From: Styela clava
Lineage: Eukaryota; Chordata; Ascidiacea; Stolidobranchia; Styelidae
Reading direction: 5' to 3'
Length of the DNA stretch: 64,000 nucleotides
NCBI RefSeq assembly: GCF_964204865.1
Contig: NC_135262.1
Location: forward strand, 12,028,001 to 12,092,000
Part shown: positions 23,590-35,900 of the stretch, piece after piece
Numbering within the stretch: position 1 is the stretch's first letter
Layout: every line of letters starts with the position of its first letter
Notes under the pieces: generated by a model
What the model saw: only the letters and a program-made list of their open reading frames with translations
What the model was told of the DNA's origin: nothing
Database searches by the model: none
Translations under genes and position numbers: made by a program

Positions 23590-25355
23590 TAATAATTTCA
23601 CGAAATTCGCCTTTAATGGCTGGAGTTCGGATGAATATAGATCAATGTACAAATATTTTGATGCAATTGTGATACCATTCTATTGTGTTGCTTTTGAGAG
23701 GAATTAATGGAAGCCTTTCCGGCAGCAAAGGTTTCATACATTTACTCTAGAACATTCTTCTACCAGGGGTGGGTGTCAAACATTGCATTTTGGGAATTGT
23801 GCTAAGGGTCGCAAACAATTTTTGATATATTTTGATAATGTATATAAGCATATATTTAGATAGCAGTAGTTTGTGACATATATTGTGATGTAAATAAACA
23901 GCCGTATAAAGTTTTGTTATTTTCTTAAATTTTAAATGTCATTGACACATTAATTTCTTGCATTTCACTATTATTGCAATTTACTGTATTTATCACAAAA
24001 AATCATAAATTTTAATATACAACTATACAAAAAAACTTTTGATAGGAAAATAATAAAACATACCTACATTAAAACTGACTTAATCTTTCCTAAAATTGAG
24101 AAAAATGCCGAATAAACCTAATGTTTTTATTACATTTGTCCTGACGTTCGCCATCTCTTTTGGGCCACCAGCTTACTAACATCAGGCTGAAATGATTTTA
24201 CAGTACCAACTCTAATTAACGGAGTCACATGATCATCGGTTAATTTGGAAAGTTGATAAATTTGATGAATTATCGAAATGCAAAATATTATGTTTAAAAT
24301 TCAATGAACAAACAAACTGACTGACCTTTCGGACCAGACATTTCCCGCCGCGTTTTGCGGCATTTCCGACCATTACGTGGCATAGGACCGTTCGAGTTAT
24401 GATTGATATTGATTTTTAATAATTAGGTAATTGTTCAATTATAATAATATACAAATGAATGACAATTTTTCGTCCGAAGTTGAACTTTAAGTTTTTCATA
24501 TGGACTGCGGTGATTATTCTGATAAAATCTACTTATATTGTATTCTTCCATTGTATTGGTGGAAATGTGACAAATTGAAAAGTGTGCTTTAGACTTTTGA
24601 GAAATGCAGAAATATAGCAACTATCATATTTCTTGGAAATGCGACCTGTATGTATGCACATGTACTTTGCGTTTCTTCTTAATCACTGAAGTTTTATTTT
24701 TCAAGTTTTTTTTTGCTAGCTTGAGGTGTATTCATAATTTGGTCAAAATCAGAACAAAAACATTTGGAATTTTTCAAAACTACTTTGTGTAAATTGCCGT
24801 TTTCTGTGTAAATAATCAATTTCACTGTGAAAAGTTTGAAAAATGTATTATTCGAATCGAGGCGTCATGAATTATACACCAAAATCGCGTGCTCTCTCTC
24901 ATACGGACCTCATCTTAAACCTCCAGCTTCCAATACTAGCTTCATTCTATTGAAATAAATTGACTTCCTAAAATTTGCATCAACAGCAATGATTTTATAG
25001 CTTTCGGTTACATCAACGCCACCGTATATTCTGTAAATGTTTATTAAATTATTTGCAATTAAACATAACAATATATATATATAAATATAATTCAAGCTGG
25101 GTATTGTTACTGAAATTCTAAAGTTGAAAAAATAACAATAATTGTAAACTTGTTTAGTCCTATAATTACAATATAAACTGTAGATAATGTTACTATATTT
25201 TTACTGCATGGGGTTATATGGATGGCATTATATAATAATATAATCTAATACAAAAGTGCAAAAATAGATGGATAAATTTGATGGCTTATTTCGTTACTAT
25301 CATCTTTTACTTTTGTCAACCTGGAGAAAGTCTGCATCCTTTTGGAATGGTCATT
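23590..25355 (+). pseudogene. Decayed sulfotransferase-like copy (exons 1 and 2)
   Basis: The 3' half of exon 1 is at 23590-23730 (FNGWSSDEYRSMYKYFDAIV remnants, GCAGCAAAG|GTTTCA). It has in-frame damage and lacks the P-loop half. Exon 2 at 25213-25355 starts GTTATATGGATGGCATTATA and ends near AATGGTCATT with its donor changed (GTGACA). The intron segment 24867-25010 is shared with 17836-17975 of the other decayed plus-strand copy. A hAT-type terminus CAGGGGTGGGTGTCAAAC begins at about 23764 in the intron. Exons 3 and 4 were not found. Confidence 0.55.
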
Positions 25356-26906
25356 GTGACATTGTAGCGAGTACATAAGGATAGTTACTGTATGTTTCAA
25401 TATTCATCATCACTTATTGTTAGTAGTGCATGTTATTTGCCTAACATTGAGGTAGAATAAAATAATGTATTTTAGCATATAAACTAGTAATGGCTATCGA
25501 GCTAGCGTCACCTTTGAGGGAGTCTCATTTGACAACATTGAATCGTATAAAGATAAAAATTTTAAAAAAGCCGAACTATAAATACATTTAACTGGTAGTT
25601 CCATTGTCGCTCGTGGTAATGGGAGAGAACTACTCTAGGTACGACTGGCGGGGTGTCCCACTTGTTCCACCTTGCTCCATGCGTCCCAAGGGCGTGAAAA
25701 CTAGCGCAAAGGTGAACTATACCTGATTAAACTATTGTAAATACTATTCAAAAATAATATTCATTTCAAAAATTTGAATGGTGATACATGAATTAGAAAT
25801 ATACCGATGCAAATATAACAGTGATCATTATTTCAGCTTGTCAATAAGGTTTTCCAGAACGTAAGAAATTGATTTTTAATAGATTCAAATATGTAAACGA
25901 CTGTCATTAGAATTAATGCTAACGGTTTAACTAGAGTACGTGAATTAGTTGTACCGTAATTTGCTTTGCCAATCTAGTAGGCTACGTATGCAAGGTTGCG
26001 CATTGAAAATTTTCAGTGAAACTATGGTAGTTTCTGCAAACGTTTTGTTGGGCACAGTTGCAAAGAATCGCGGTGTTCGATCGAAGTAGTCTATAAACCT
26101 TTAGGTATAGGTAAATATATATGGTAATAACTTAAAGTTAAAAATAACAAAAAATTCAAAATTGCGATAAAACCTCATGATATCAGAAAACATGACGTTA
26201 CATACCAGTTTCTACTTGCGATGATGGGAAGTGGAACACATGAGATTTGTGGAATATTTAAGACAAGTGAGACGAGTTGGACACGTGAGACAAACGGAGT
26301 ACGTGGGACTCTTGGGCGTTTTTTCAATCATATGTGTGCCTAATAATCTATATATATATTTTAAAAGGCAAAGAGTTACGGACAATATAGTGGGAAATAA
26401 TAATCAAGGGTACACATAGTTCTTGGTTACAGGTGCAGTTACAGGTAATACTGTGCAGTAAAGCAATATATATATTTGGGTACAGTTGGTCAGTATACTT
26501 TCACATAATATTTGTGACAAATAATTTATTTCTAGATTATTAAAAACTTGTTTTAGTAATATGTATCATCTGCATTTATATTATGATATCATAATGCAAT
26601 ACTTACAGATGCATAAATCATTTATCCTGACCGGAACTACCTTTAGATATATGACATGATGTCTAACATGCTTACAGTTTTTATCGTGTTACTGGTGTTT
26701 TTGCAATAGCGAATAGCAGTTTGACATACCGGGTCAAAAAATTCAATTCTTTCAAAAATACTTCATATGTTTTATTATTTGGTGAATAATATGTGTTGCA
26801 TGAAACAAGTTGAGACAGGATGTTGCATGATATAGGAAAGCGTGTTTCAAAAACGAAAAGTATTGATCACAATTTCATGTTAAAAGCACATACAACTTAT
26901 TCAATT
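25356..26906. other. Non-coding stretch
   Basis: No exon is supported. There are loosely repeated GGGACACGTGG-like words at about 25640-25700 and 26230-26320. They are too degenerate to define a repeat. Confidence 0.3.
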
Positions 26907-29900
26907 TCAACCATATTTTACAAAGTAATATCCGGCGCATATAATACCAGCGAACAACAAAGTGGCATTTGTTAACATTTCATTTTTAGCTTTCTTGAAC
27001 ATTGGCAATTCCCAAAGCATGTGTGCTAATTCACAGTTTTTGTTTATCCATGGAAAACCTTTTCTTGGTACGTCCTTTCCAAGAAATTTACACAGAGGTT
27101 CCCAACCACTTTTGCAGTTGTAAATTAGAAGACGATCTTCTGGGCATCTCTGAATTAGGTGAAAGGTTTATTGTTTAAGCAAGGTCACTTTATTTTTTTC
27201 GTTTTTTCTATAAATAATGTACGGTATATATTTTTTTGTTGTTTAGAATTTCAAACCCCGTTTTCTTTTTTTCAGTGCATTATATTAAATAGTTGTTTGC
27301 GTGCTGCACCAACTACATATAATTAGGAAAAACTAATTAAACTACTAATATAATTAAAATTAAATTAAAAGTCTATACTCTTTAACACTAGATCAAAACA
27401 TCAAATTCTAGTAATGTTCCCTCCAAGCCGTGAATTCTACATACCCGAGTTACATGAGCATTGTGCTTTTTATACGTCAGCATAAAAGGAAGTTTCGGGG
27501 GATCTTTCTCTCCAAAGTACATAAAATTATATTGTTCTCGTCCAAAAGCAATGTTACCTAAGTAGTAGTATAGGTCGGATTCGATACCCAAATAATGTTG
27601 CACATGTTGAGCAAATGTTGATCAATGATGCAAATGTTGAGCAATACCCAAATAATGTTGCACATGTTGAGCAAATGTTGATCAATGATGCAAATGTTGA
27701 GCAATGGTGGTACGTAGGAAGTTGTTATGTAATATTGTTTCCGGTATCAGGGGATAGCGTAATTTTCGAAAACCATATCGTCAACCGTGTGTTAGTCATT
27801 AAGTTTATGGTTTGTCGTATGTTTACATGCACCTATGGAATTTTTTTGTTTTTGTTTACGTACATTTGAACTCATGTGTTGTTTTTGATAATTTGTGAAT
27901 GCAATCAGCATTTCAAGTACATGTACCCACACTACTTGCATTTTGAAATTTGGATTTCATCAATATTACGTAAGTCAGTACGTATATGTGAGTATTATAC
28001 GTCAGCGAAACATCACTCTATTCCTCATAGCAATGCTCGTATTAGAAGTGAATAAGATATGATTTATTTGATTAGCTTTTATCATTGGCAGCTTTCGTTT
28101 ATGTTCTTTAGCTTCCCAAATGTGTTAGTCATCAAATTTATGGTATATTTTGTATGTGTTTATATATTAGAGTATTGAGCAATATATATGAGGGTTTAAA
28201 TCTTCTTTTTTGAGCCGAGTGATGCAGAGTGGTAATTTATTTCGTGTTTAGGAAATCATGCAATGTCGTAGTTAAGTTTTGTGCATCTGTTGATTGGAAA
28301 CAACCATAAGGATGTACTGACTTTAGTAGAAAATTGACAACTGAGTTGACATAATTAAATTCAAAAAACGTATGTTTACTGACCGACGTATGTTAAAATA
28401 ATTGAAAAACGATTGTTATTGGAGGTTTAGCGAGAAATAAAATGCAACAGGCTGCGCATCGGTTTGAAAAAAAAAATTACAATATAAAACAGCTGACAAA
28501 AAAAAAGGTCGTGTTTTCCGGTCTAGTCGTTTGATTTGTTTTTTTTTCACAGTTGTTTATTTTTTTTTTTCATTACTCTTTTATTTTCGGTTTATTTTTG
28601 ATCTTGAAAATTTTATTTTTGTTAAATTTTTTTTTTTTTTTAATTTTACAAGAAATCGATAGTTCGACATATTATTTACCACAGAGATTCTTTTTCACAG
28701 ACTTTACTGTTGTTTTTGATAATTTGCGAATGCAATCAGCATTTCGAGTACATGTACCCACACTACTTGCATTTTGAAATTTGGATTTCATCAATATCAC
28801 GTAAGTCAGTACGTATATGTGAGTAATATACGTCAGCGAAACATGACTGTATTCCTCATATCAATGCTCGCAAGTAGATTGTTCTTCCTCGTATTAGAAG
28901 TGAATAAGATATGATTTATTTGATTAGCTTTTATCATTGACAGCTTTCGTTTATGTTTTTTAGCTTCCCAAATAGGCAACCCTAGTGATTGTCCTACATT
29001 CCCCAGATGTGATGCCAGACTTCAATACCTAACTTCGCTAAAATTGTCTTTGAATATTCAGAAAATGATATATTTATCAGTGTAGAGTAGATGGTCTGTC
29101 ATATACATAACACATTTTTATAAGTTGCAAATAGTTTCATCGCTATTGGCAAAATATTTACCACCCTCTAAATTTCGAAACACAACCCCCCCAATAATGA
29201 AAATATATATATATCAATGGAGCATGGTAGCCAGAATAATGATATCATAATGGATGGGAAGCAGATAATAATATTTAACAAAGGTTACCAAAGTAAACAA
29301 GATCCGAAAATGATATAAATATATTAGTACAATGTCATATCACCGTAGAAGTTTTTTGTTGATAATTTCCCATACCATGGCTCGCCGAAAGTAAGGCATA
29401 TCTCGCTGGGAAAATGTTAAGTCTGATTTAGAAGTAATATACTCTGCAAATTTGCAAGCAAAGACTCCACAATCTGATCCATTCATTTGTTGCGGTATAT
29501 CAGACATTGACAACAGTTGCCAGTCAGAAAGATTGATCTCTGATTCTTTTTTATCCTTGTGCTCACAAAGAAGATAATTTTTTAGGATTTCAAGGCATTC
29601 CCGATTGGCTCCACCCATTGAATCATAATATCTTATTTGTTTCGATATGAAATCAACGACAGCTAGACACCAATGCACGCCAAGATGTATTGGATACAGA
29701 ACGATGTCTTTGGAAAATATATCAACTTTTTTTGTCCACCGACGTACTGATGTATAAGATTGTGTACTCAATCGAGGATAAAAGAATGTATTCATGGAAT
29801 GTACTGCGGGGTAATCTTTTACAACTTTAGAGCGCTGAACAATCAATTCCATATAAAAATTTATAATTTCATCATTAAGCCAATTTAGACCGAACAAAGT

Positions 29901-32900
29901 CGACATGTGCTCGCGGGTTATTGAAATGTTGAAACACTCAGAAAGGACTTGATTTGGAGGATATGGAACTAGTGCTTTGTTTATGTGTTCGCTCATGTCG
30001 GAAGTCAGCTTAGGAAGTGTGGGTTGTTCGATAATCTTTTTTTCTTGGAGTTTTAATTTGTTGTGTAAAATTTCAGCCAGAAGTGCATCTTTCTCTTTAC
30101 GTTTCTCGTGCCAAAGTCGGGCTCGTGTTTCTTCAGCACGTGTTTGAGCTTGCCTCTGACGAACTCGACGATTGTATGTTTTTAACATGTCAGGAACGAA
30201 ATTTTGTGACAAATATGGAGAAGAAAACTCTTTCAAAATCTGGCTTCTCTTTATACTATCATTGAGAGTGGTTTCTGTTTGACTTTCGGCACCCCGAAGG
30301 ACTAAGTTGTATATACTTATCGCTTTGTGTAAAAACTTTCACTTGAATCGTTTTTTATTTTAATTTTTAAATTTTCACGTCATTGGACGCGAAATGGACG
30401 TGTCCTTTGTCCTGTCCGATATCCATTTTGTTATTGTTCTATTGTTGTAGTTGGAATTCTTCTTTTTGTTGTGAGAAAAAAAAATCGCGTTTCTCATTAA
30501 CTACAAGACCAATTGCTTTTGCTTTGATTAGTTTCAAAGACTTGTGTGGTCTTTATGGAATTATTCATTCCAAAATTTTTAACTCTTAACTATATGCACA
30601 TATATACTTGAGTTTTTACACCAACTTCATCTTGCAGCCAAGCGAAAAATTACAGCTTATAATTAGAGAAAAATAAATTAGTTTTTAAAATTTTTGATAA
30701 ACAAAACACACTTCTCTCATTTTTAACATCCATAATACAGTATTCATCAAAAAATAAATGAAGAATCTAATTATATTGCAAAACTTCCACGCCAGAAGGA
30801 CCAAATAATATATACTTATGAGAAATGCTTCGCGTCAGCATCTTTGTTTTGAATTGTTTTTTATTTCAATTTTGGAACTTCATTTTATTGGACACGATAT
30901 GTACCTATAATTGCTTTCTTTTTCATGTTATTGTTACGTTATTGTTGGTGTAATTTCACTTTTTGTCGCTTTTCTCTATCTATGGAACCAATTGCTTTGA
31001 ATTTTGCAGTGGTTAAAGATTGTTGTACTCTAATTAATTTAAAAAACTGTTGTGGGCTATATGGAATTTATTTTTCATTTCAAAATTTAAAAAAAATGCG
31101 TCAGTCTGCCGATACTGTACGATTATGATGCTATTTCATTTTAGCTTTCGTGTCCATATATCGAAGCATTGATTTTTTGTTTTTATAAGAGCAAGCAAGG
31201 CCATGCGCACCAACTCAGGAGTAAAGGAGACTGACCTCGATACATTGTACGAGTTAAAAATAAAATCTCCGGCAAATGTTGTTCATATGTCATAAAAAAA
31301 AAACTTGAGCACATTGATTATTCGACAAAATCGAATTTAATGAACAACCCCAGCAAAATCAGAACCAATATATCCTAGAAAATTTTCTGTCAGGGTTTTT
31401 TGACGTTGGCAAGATATAGAGATTTGAATTATACGTTTTTTTTTACTAAAATCGCGGCATTGGGCCTTTCAGCAAATCTTACGATGGAAATTTTGGACTT
31501 GCAGAATATTACGGAATCTGCAACGTAGAGTGTTCTATTCACTGTAAACATCACAAAGATAGAAACTATACTCATCAAATAAACTGTCGTAAGTTCAATT
31601 ATTATTCGTTTTCATACGTTTTCTGTGTACGTAACTAATCAGTAGAGTAAATCCACATCTTGCAATCAAACTTGATTCTAAAAATATAAAAAATATGATT
31701 TGTCTCAGTATTATTCCGTAGATGCAAATGTATTTGGTGTACTTGCTTCTGAATCTACTTATTTTGGGGATTGCACTCAGTACAGCATTCCACTTTTTAG
31801 ATGTATATATTCGCTTTTAACAAACTTTGAAGTCAAAGAGATTACAAAAAATTAGTCTTAAGTGACCACTAACTGTATGCAAAAAAAAAATTATTTTTAA
31901 AGGCACAAGTTGATATGGTATCACAAGAAGACTTGAATATTTTTTTGTCTGGAACGATTATGAAAAACGCAAAATGATAAATCGCTGATAAGAACACACT
32001 TCGGATTGAAAGTGCGCTACCGGTAAAGTTTTCTCGGATAGGATACGGTCGAACGAAAACTTTTAACTTACCCTTACTGGTATTTTTACGCAGGAACGTA
32101 GCAAAGTTGAAAATGTGTAATATTAAGCTGTGATTGAAGAGAATTGTTATTGCACATATACTAAAACAAAAAACACTCACTTGATCCTGTTGATTGCACC
32201 TCGGACGTAATTTTGGTAATGCGTACCTAATTCTGTACTTGAATGCACTGGAAAATGAAACCGTTTCAGACCAATGTACAGTTGTGCTTCGCTGATTGAA
32301 ATTATTGAGATGATTTTAATAATATATCTGTCTTAAGGCTACCATAATAACAGAAACAAGAGAGCAATTCCCAAATATATGTACACGTTAACCAGAGCGA
32401 AGCAATGCTTACCTTTGACGCTACCGGTACCCTCCAACAATTTCCGAGTTACTCGTAGCAAGAATTTACAGTATCTAACTGGACAGCCAGAGTTCCCATG
32501 TATAAAATAATACAGCGAAATTTTGGACAAAATATCAGACTTCATACGAAATTTAGACATAAAGAAAAGTAATAGCCTTCTGGCAAAAAATCAATCTTTA
32601 ACCACTGAAAATTTTAAAGCCATTGTCCAAGTATTCGAAGAGAGAAGCTATTTTTAATGATAATGATGACGAATAACAAGAACAACAACAACATAATATC
32701 GAAACAATCGCTATGTCCATTAGCGTGTCCAAAAACAAAGACATTGTAAGAAAGGTAAGGTTTGTTTTTTCGTCCGGGTGTCAACGGATTGTGAAAGTAC
32801 TACATCGAGTTACTCGTGGCGTCAAATTTCATACCCATTCGAAAACCAATGTTCTTTTCCTTAGCTACTGGACTAAACGCTTTCGAAATATCAGATGTTG

Positions 32901-35900
32901 AATATAGTGTCATCCTCTAAAAAAATTCACTTTCCTTTTTACATAAATCATCAGGACTTCCCGTGCTCATTGTAACACCACATATTGTTTTAAGTTGAAC
33001 TACGGCGTGGTTTTTCCGATGAGCCAATTTTCCGAGCAAGTATTAAAAATAGAACAATATAACAGAGTTGAACGATGATTTAGCAAAACTTTCCACAGGT
33101 TTATTCATGTTCAATAGGCTACTGAGATGACAACGTTCATTTAGTTACAATAGCTCACTTTCATTGCATATTGCATTAAATGTTTCGTTTTATCATCTGA
33201 AAGAGAGACCGCTTTCTTTGCGCCAGGCATCGTTATAAATATCAACTTTTTTACGGTATTCAAAACTTCGTGAAGAGCCTGCGAACCAAAAATAAAATGG
33301 CAAGTTGGTATCAAAATTACCTTGACAACGAACGTTCATTATGATTATTATAATATAAAATTAATGATATCGTGGTAAGGACATTTTCTAAAGTCTAAAC
33401 TATACATTGTCAGTAATCATATTTACATACCAATCAGTTCTTATTGGTGACAGCACATTTGAACCCATGTACATTTGCACCCGTACATTTGCACCCACCG
33501 ACATTTGCATCCCGGACATTTGAACCCCCGTACATTTGAATTGCACCCACCGACATTTGCATCCCGGACATTTGCACCCCGGACAATTGCACCTACATAC
33601 TATTGCACCTATGGAATTTTTTTGTTTTTGTTTACGGATATTTGAACCCATACTAACCCTAACCCATGGGATATACACATGAGTTCAAATGTACGTGGGT
33701 TCAAATGTCCGGGATGCAAATGTCGGTGGGTGCAATTCAAATGTACGGGGGTTCAAATGTCCGGGATGCAAATGTCGGTGGGTGCAAATGTACGGGTGCA
33801 AATGTACATGGGTTCAAATGTGCTGTCACCAATAAGAACTGATTGGTATGTAAATATGATTACTGACAATGTATAGTTTAGACTTTAGAAAATGTCCTTA
33901 CCACGATATCATTAATTTTATATTATAATAATCATAATGAACGTTCGTTGTCAAGGTAATTTTGATACCAACTTGCCATTTTATTTTTGGTTCGCAGGCT
34001 CTTCACGAAGTTTTGAATACCGTAAAAAAGTTGATATTTATAACGATGCCTGGCGCAAAGAAAGCGGTCTCTCTTTCAGATGATAAAACGAAACATTTAA
34101 TGCAATATGCAATGAAAGTGAGCTATTGTAACTAAATGAACGTTGTCATCTCAGTAGCCTATTGAACATGAATAAACCTGTGGAAAGTTTTGCTAAATCA
34201 TCGTTCAACTCTGTTATATTGTTCTATTTTTAATACTTGCTCGGAAAATTGGCTCATCGGAAAAACCACGCCGTAGTTCAACTTAAAACAATATGTGGTG
34301 TTACAATGAGCACGGGAAGTCCTGATGATTTATGTAAAAAGGAAAGTGAATTTTTTTAGAGGATGACACTATATTCAACATCTGATATTTCGAAAGCGTT
34401 TAGTCCAGTAGCTAAGGAAAAGAACATTGGTTTTCGAATGGGTATGAAATTTGACGCCACGAGTAACTCGATGTAGTACTTTCACAATCCGTTGACACCC
34501 GGACGAAAAAACAAACCTTACCTTTCTTACAATGTCTTTGTTTTTGGACACGCTAATGGACATAGCGATTGTTTCGATATTATGTTGTTGTTGTTCTTGT
34601 TATTCGTCATCATTATCATTAAAAATAGCTTCTCTCTTCGAATACTTGGACAATGGCTTTAAAATTTTCAGTGGTTAAAGATTGATTTTTTGCCAGAAGG
34701 CTATTACTTTTCTTTATGTCTAAATTTCGTATGAAGTCTGATATTTTGTCCAAAATTTCGCTGTATTATTTTATACATGGGAACTCTGGCTGTCCAGTTA
34801 GATACTGTAAATTCTTGCTACGAGTAACTCGGAAATTGTTGGAGGGTACCGGTAGCGTCAAAGGTAAGCATTGCTTCGCTCTGGTTAACGTGTACATATA
34901 TTTGGGAATTGCTCTCTTGTTTCTGTTATTATGGTAGCCTTAAGACAGATATATTATTAAAATCATCTCAATAATTTCAATCAGCGAAGCACAACTGTAC
35001 ATTGGTCTGAAACGGTTTCATTTTCCAGTGCATTCAAGTACAGAATTAGGTACGCATTACCAAAATTACGTCCGAGGTGCAATCAACAGGATCAAGTGAG
35101 TGTTTTTTGTTTTAGTATATGTGCAATAACAATTCTCTTCAATCACAGCTTAATATTACACATTTTCAACTTTGCTACGTTCCTGCGTAAAAATACCAGT
35201 AAGGGTAAGTTAAAAGTTTTCGTTCGACCGTATCCTATCCGAGAAAACTTTACCGGTAGCGCACTTTCAATCCGAAGTGTGTTCTTATCAGCGATTTATC
35301 ATTTTGCGTTTTTCATAATCGTTCCAGACAAAAAAATATTCAAGTCTTCTTGTGATACCATATCAACTTGTGCCTTTAAAAATAATTTTTTTTTTGCATA
35401 CAGTTAGTGGTCACTTAAGACTAATTTTTTGTAATCTCTTTGACTTCAAAGTTTGTTAAAAGCGAATATATACATCTAAAAAGTGGAATGCTGTACTGAG
35501 TGCAATCCCCAAAATAAGTAGATTCAGAAGCAAGTACACCAAATACATTTGCATCTACGGAATAATACTGAGACAAATCATATTTTTTATATTTTTAGAA
35601 TCAAGTTTGATTGCAAGATGTGGATTTACTCTACTGATTAGTTACGTACACAGAAAACGTATGAAAACGAATAATAATTGAACTTACGACAGTTTATTTG
35701 ATGAGTATAGTTTCTATCTTTGTGATGTTTACAGTGAATAGAACACTCTACGTTGCAGATTCCGTAATATTCTGCAAGTCCAAAATTTCCATCGTAAGAT
35801 TTGCTGAAAGGCCCAATGCCGCGATTTTAGTAAAAAAAAACGTATAATTCAAATCTCTATATCTTGCCAACGTCAAAAAACCCTGACAGAAAATTTTCTA

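Noticed and set aside
28553-28777. Phe/Leu-rich hydrophobic 74-codon frame in the arm
   Set aside because: It is a translation of long T runs (28556-28645). Such low-complexity frames are expected by chance.
33400-33876. Cys/Gly-rich frames across the palindrome centre
   Set aside because: Both frames are mirror translations of the same minisatellite units (repeated GCKCRWVQ / GVQMSGMQM) and not a gene.
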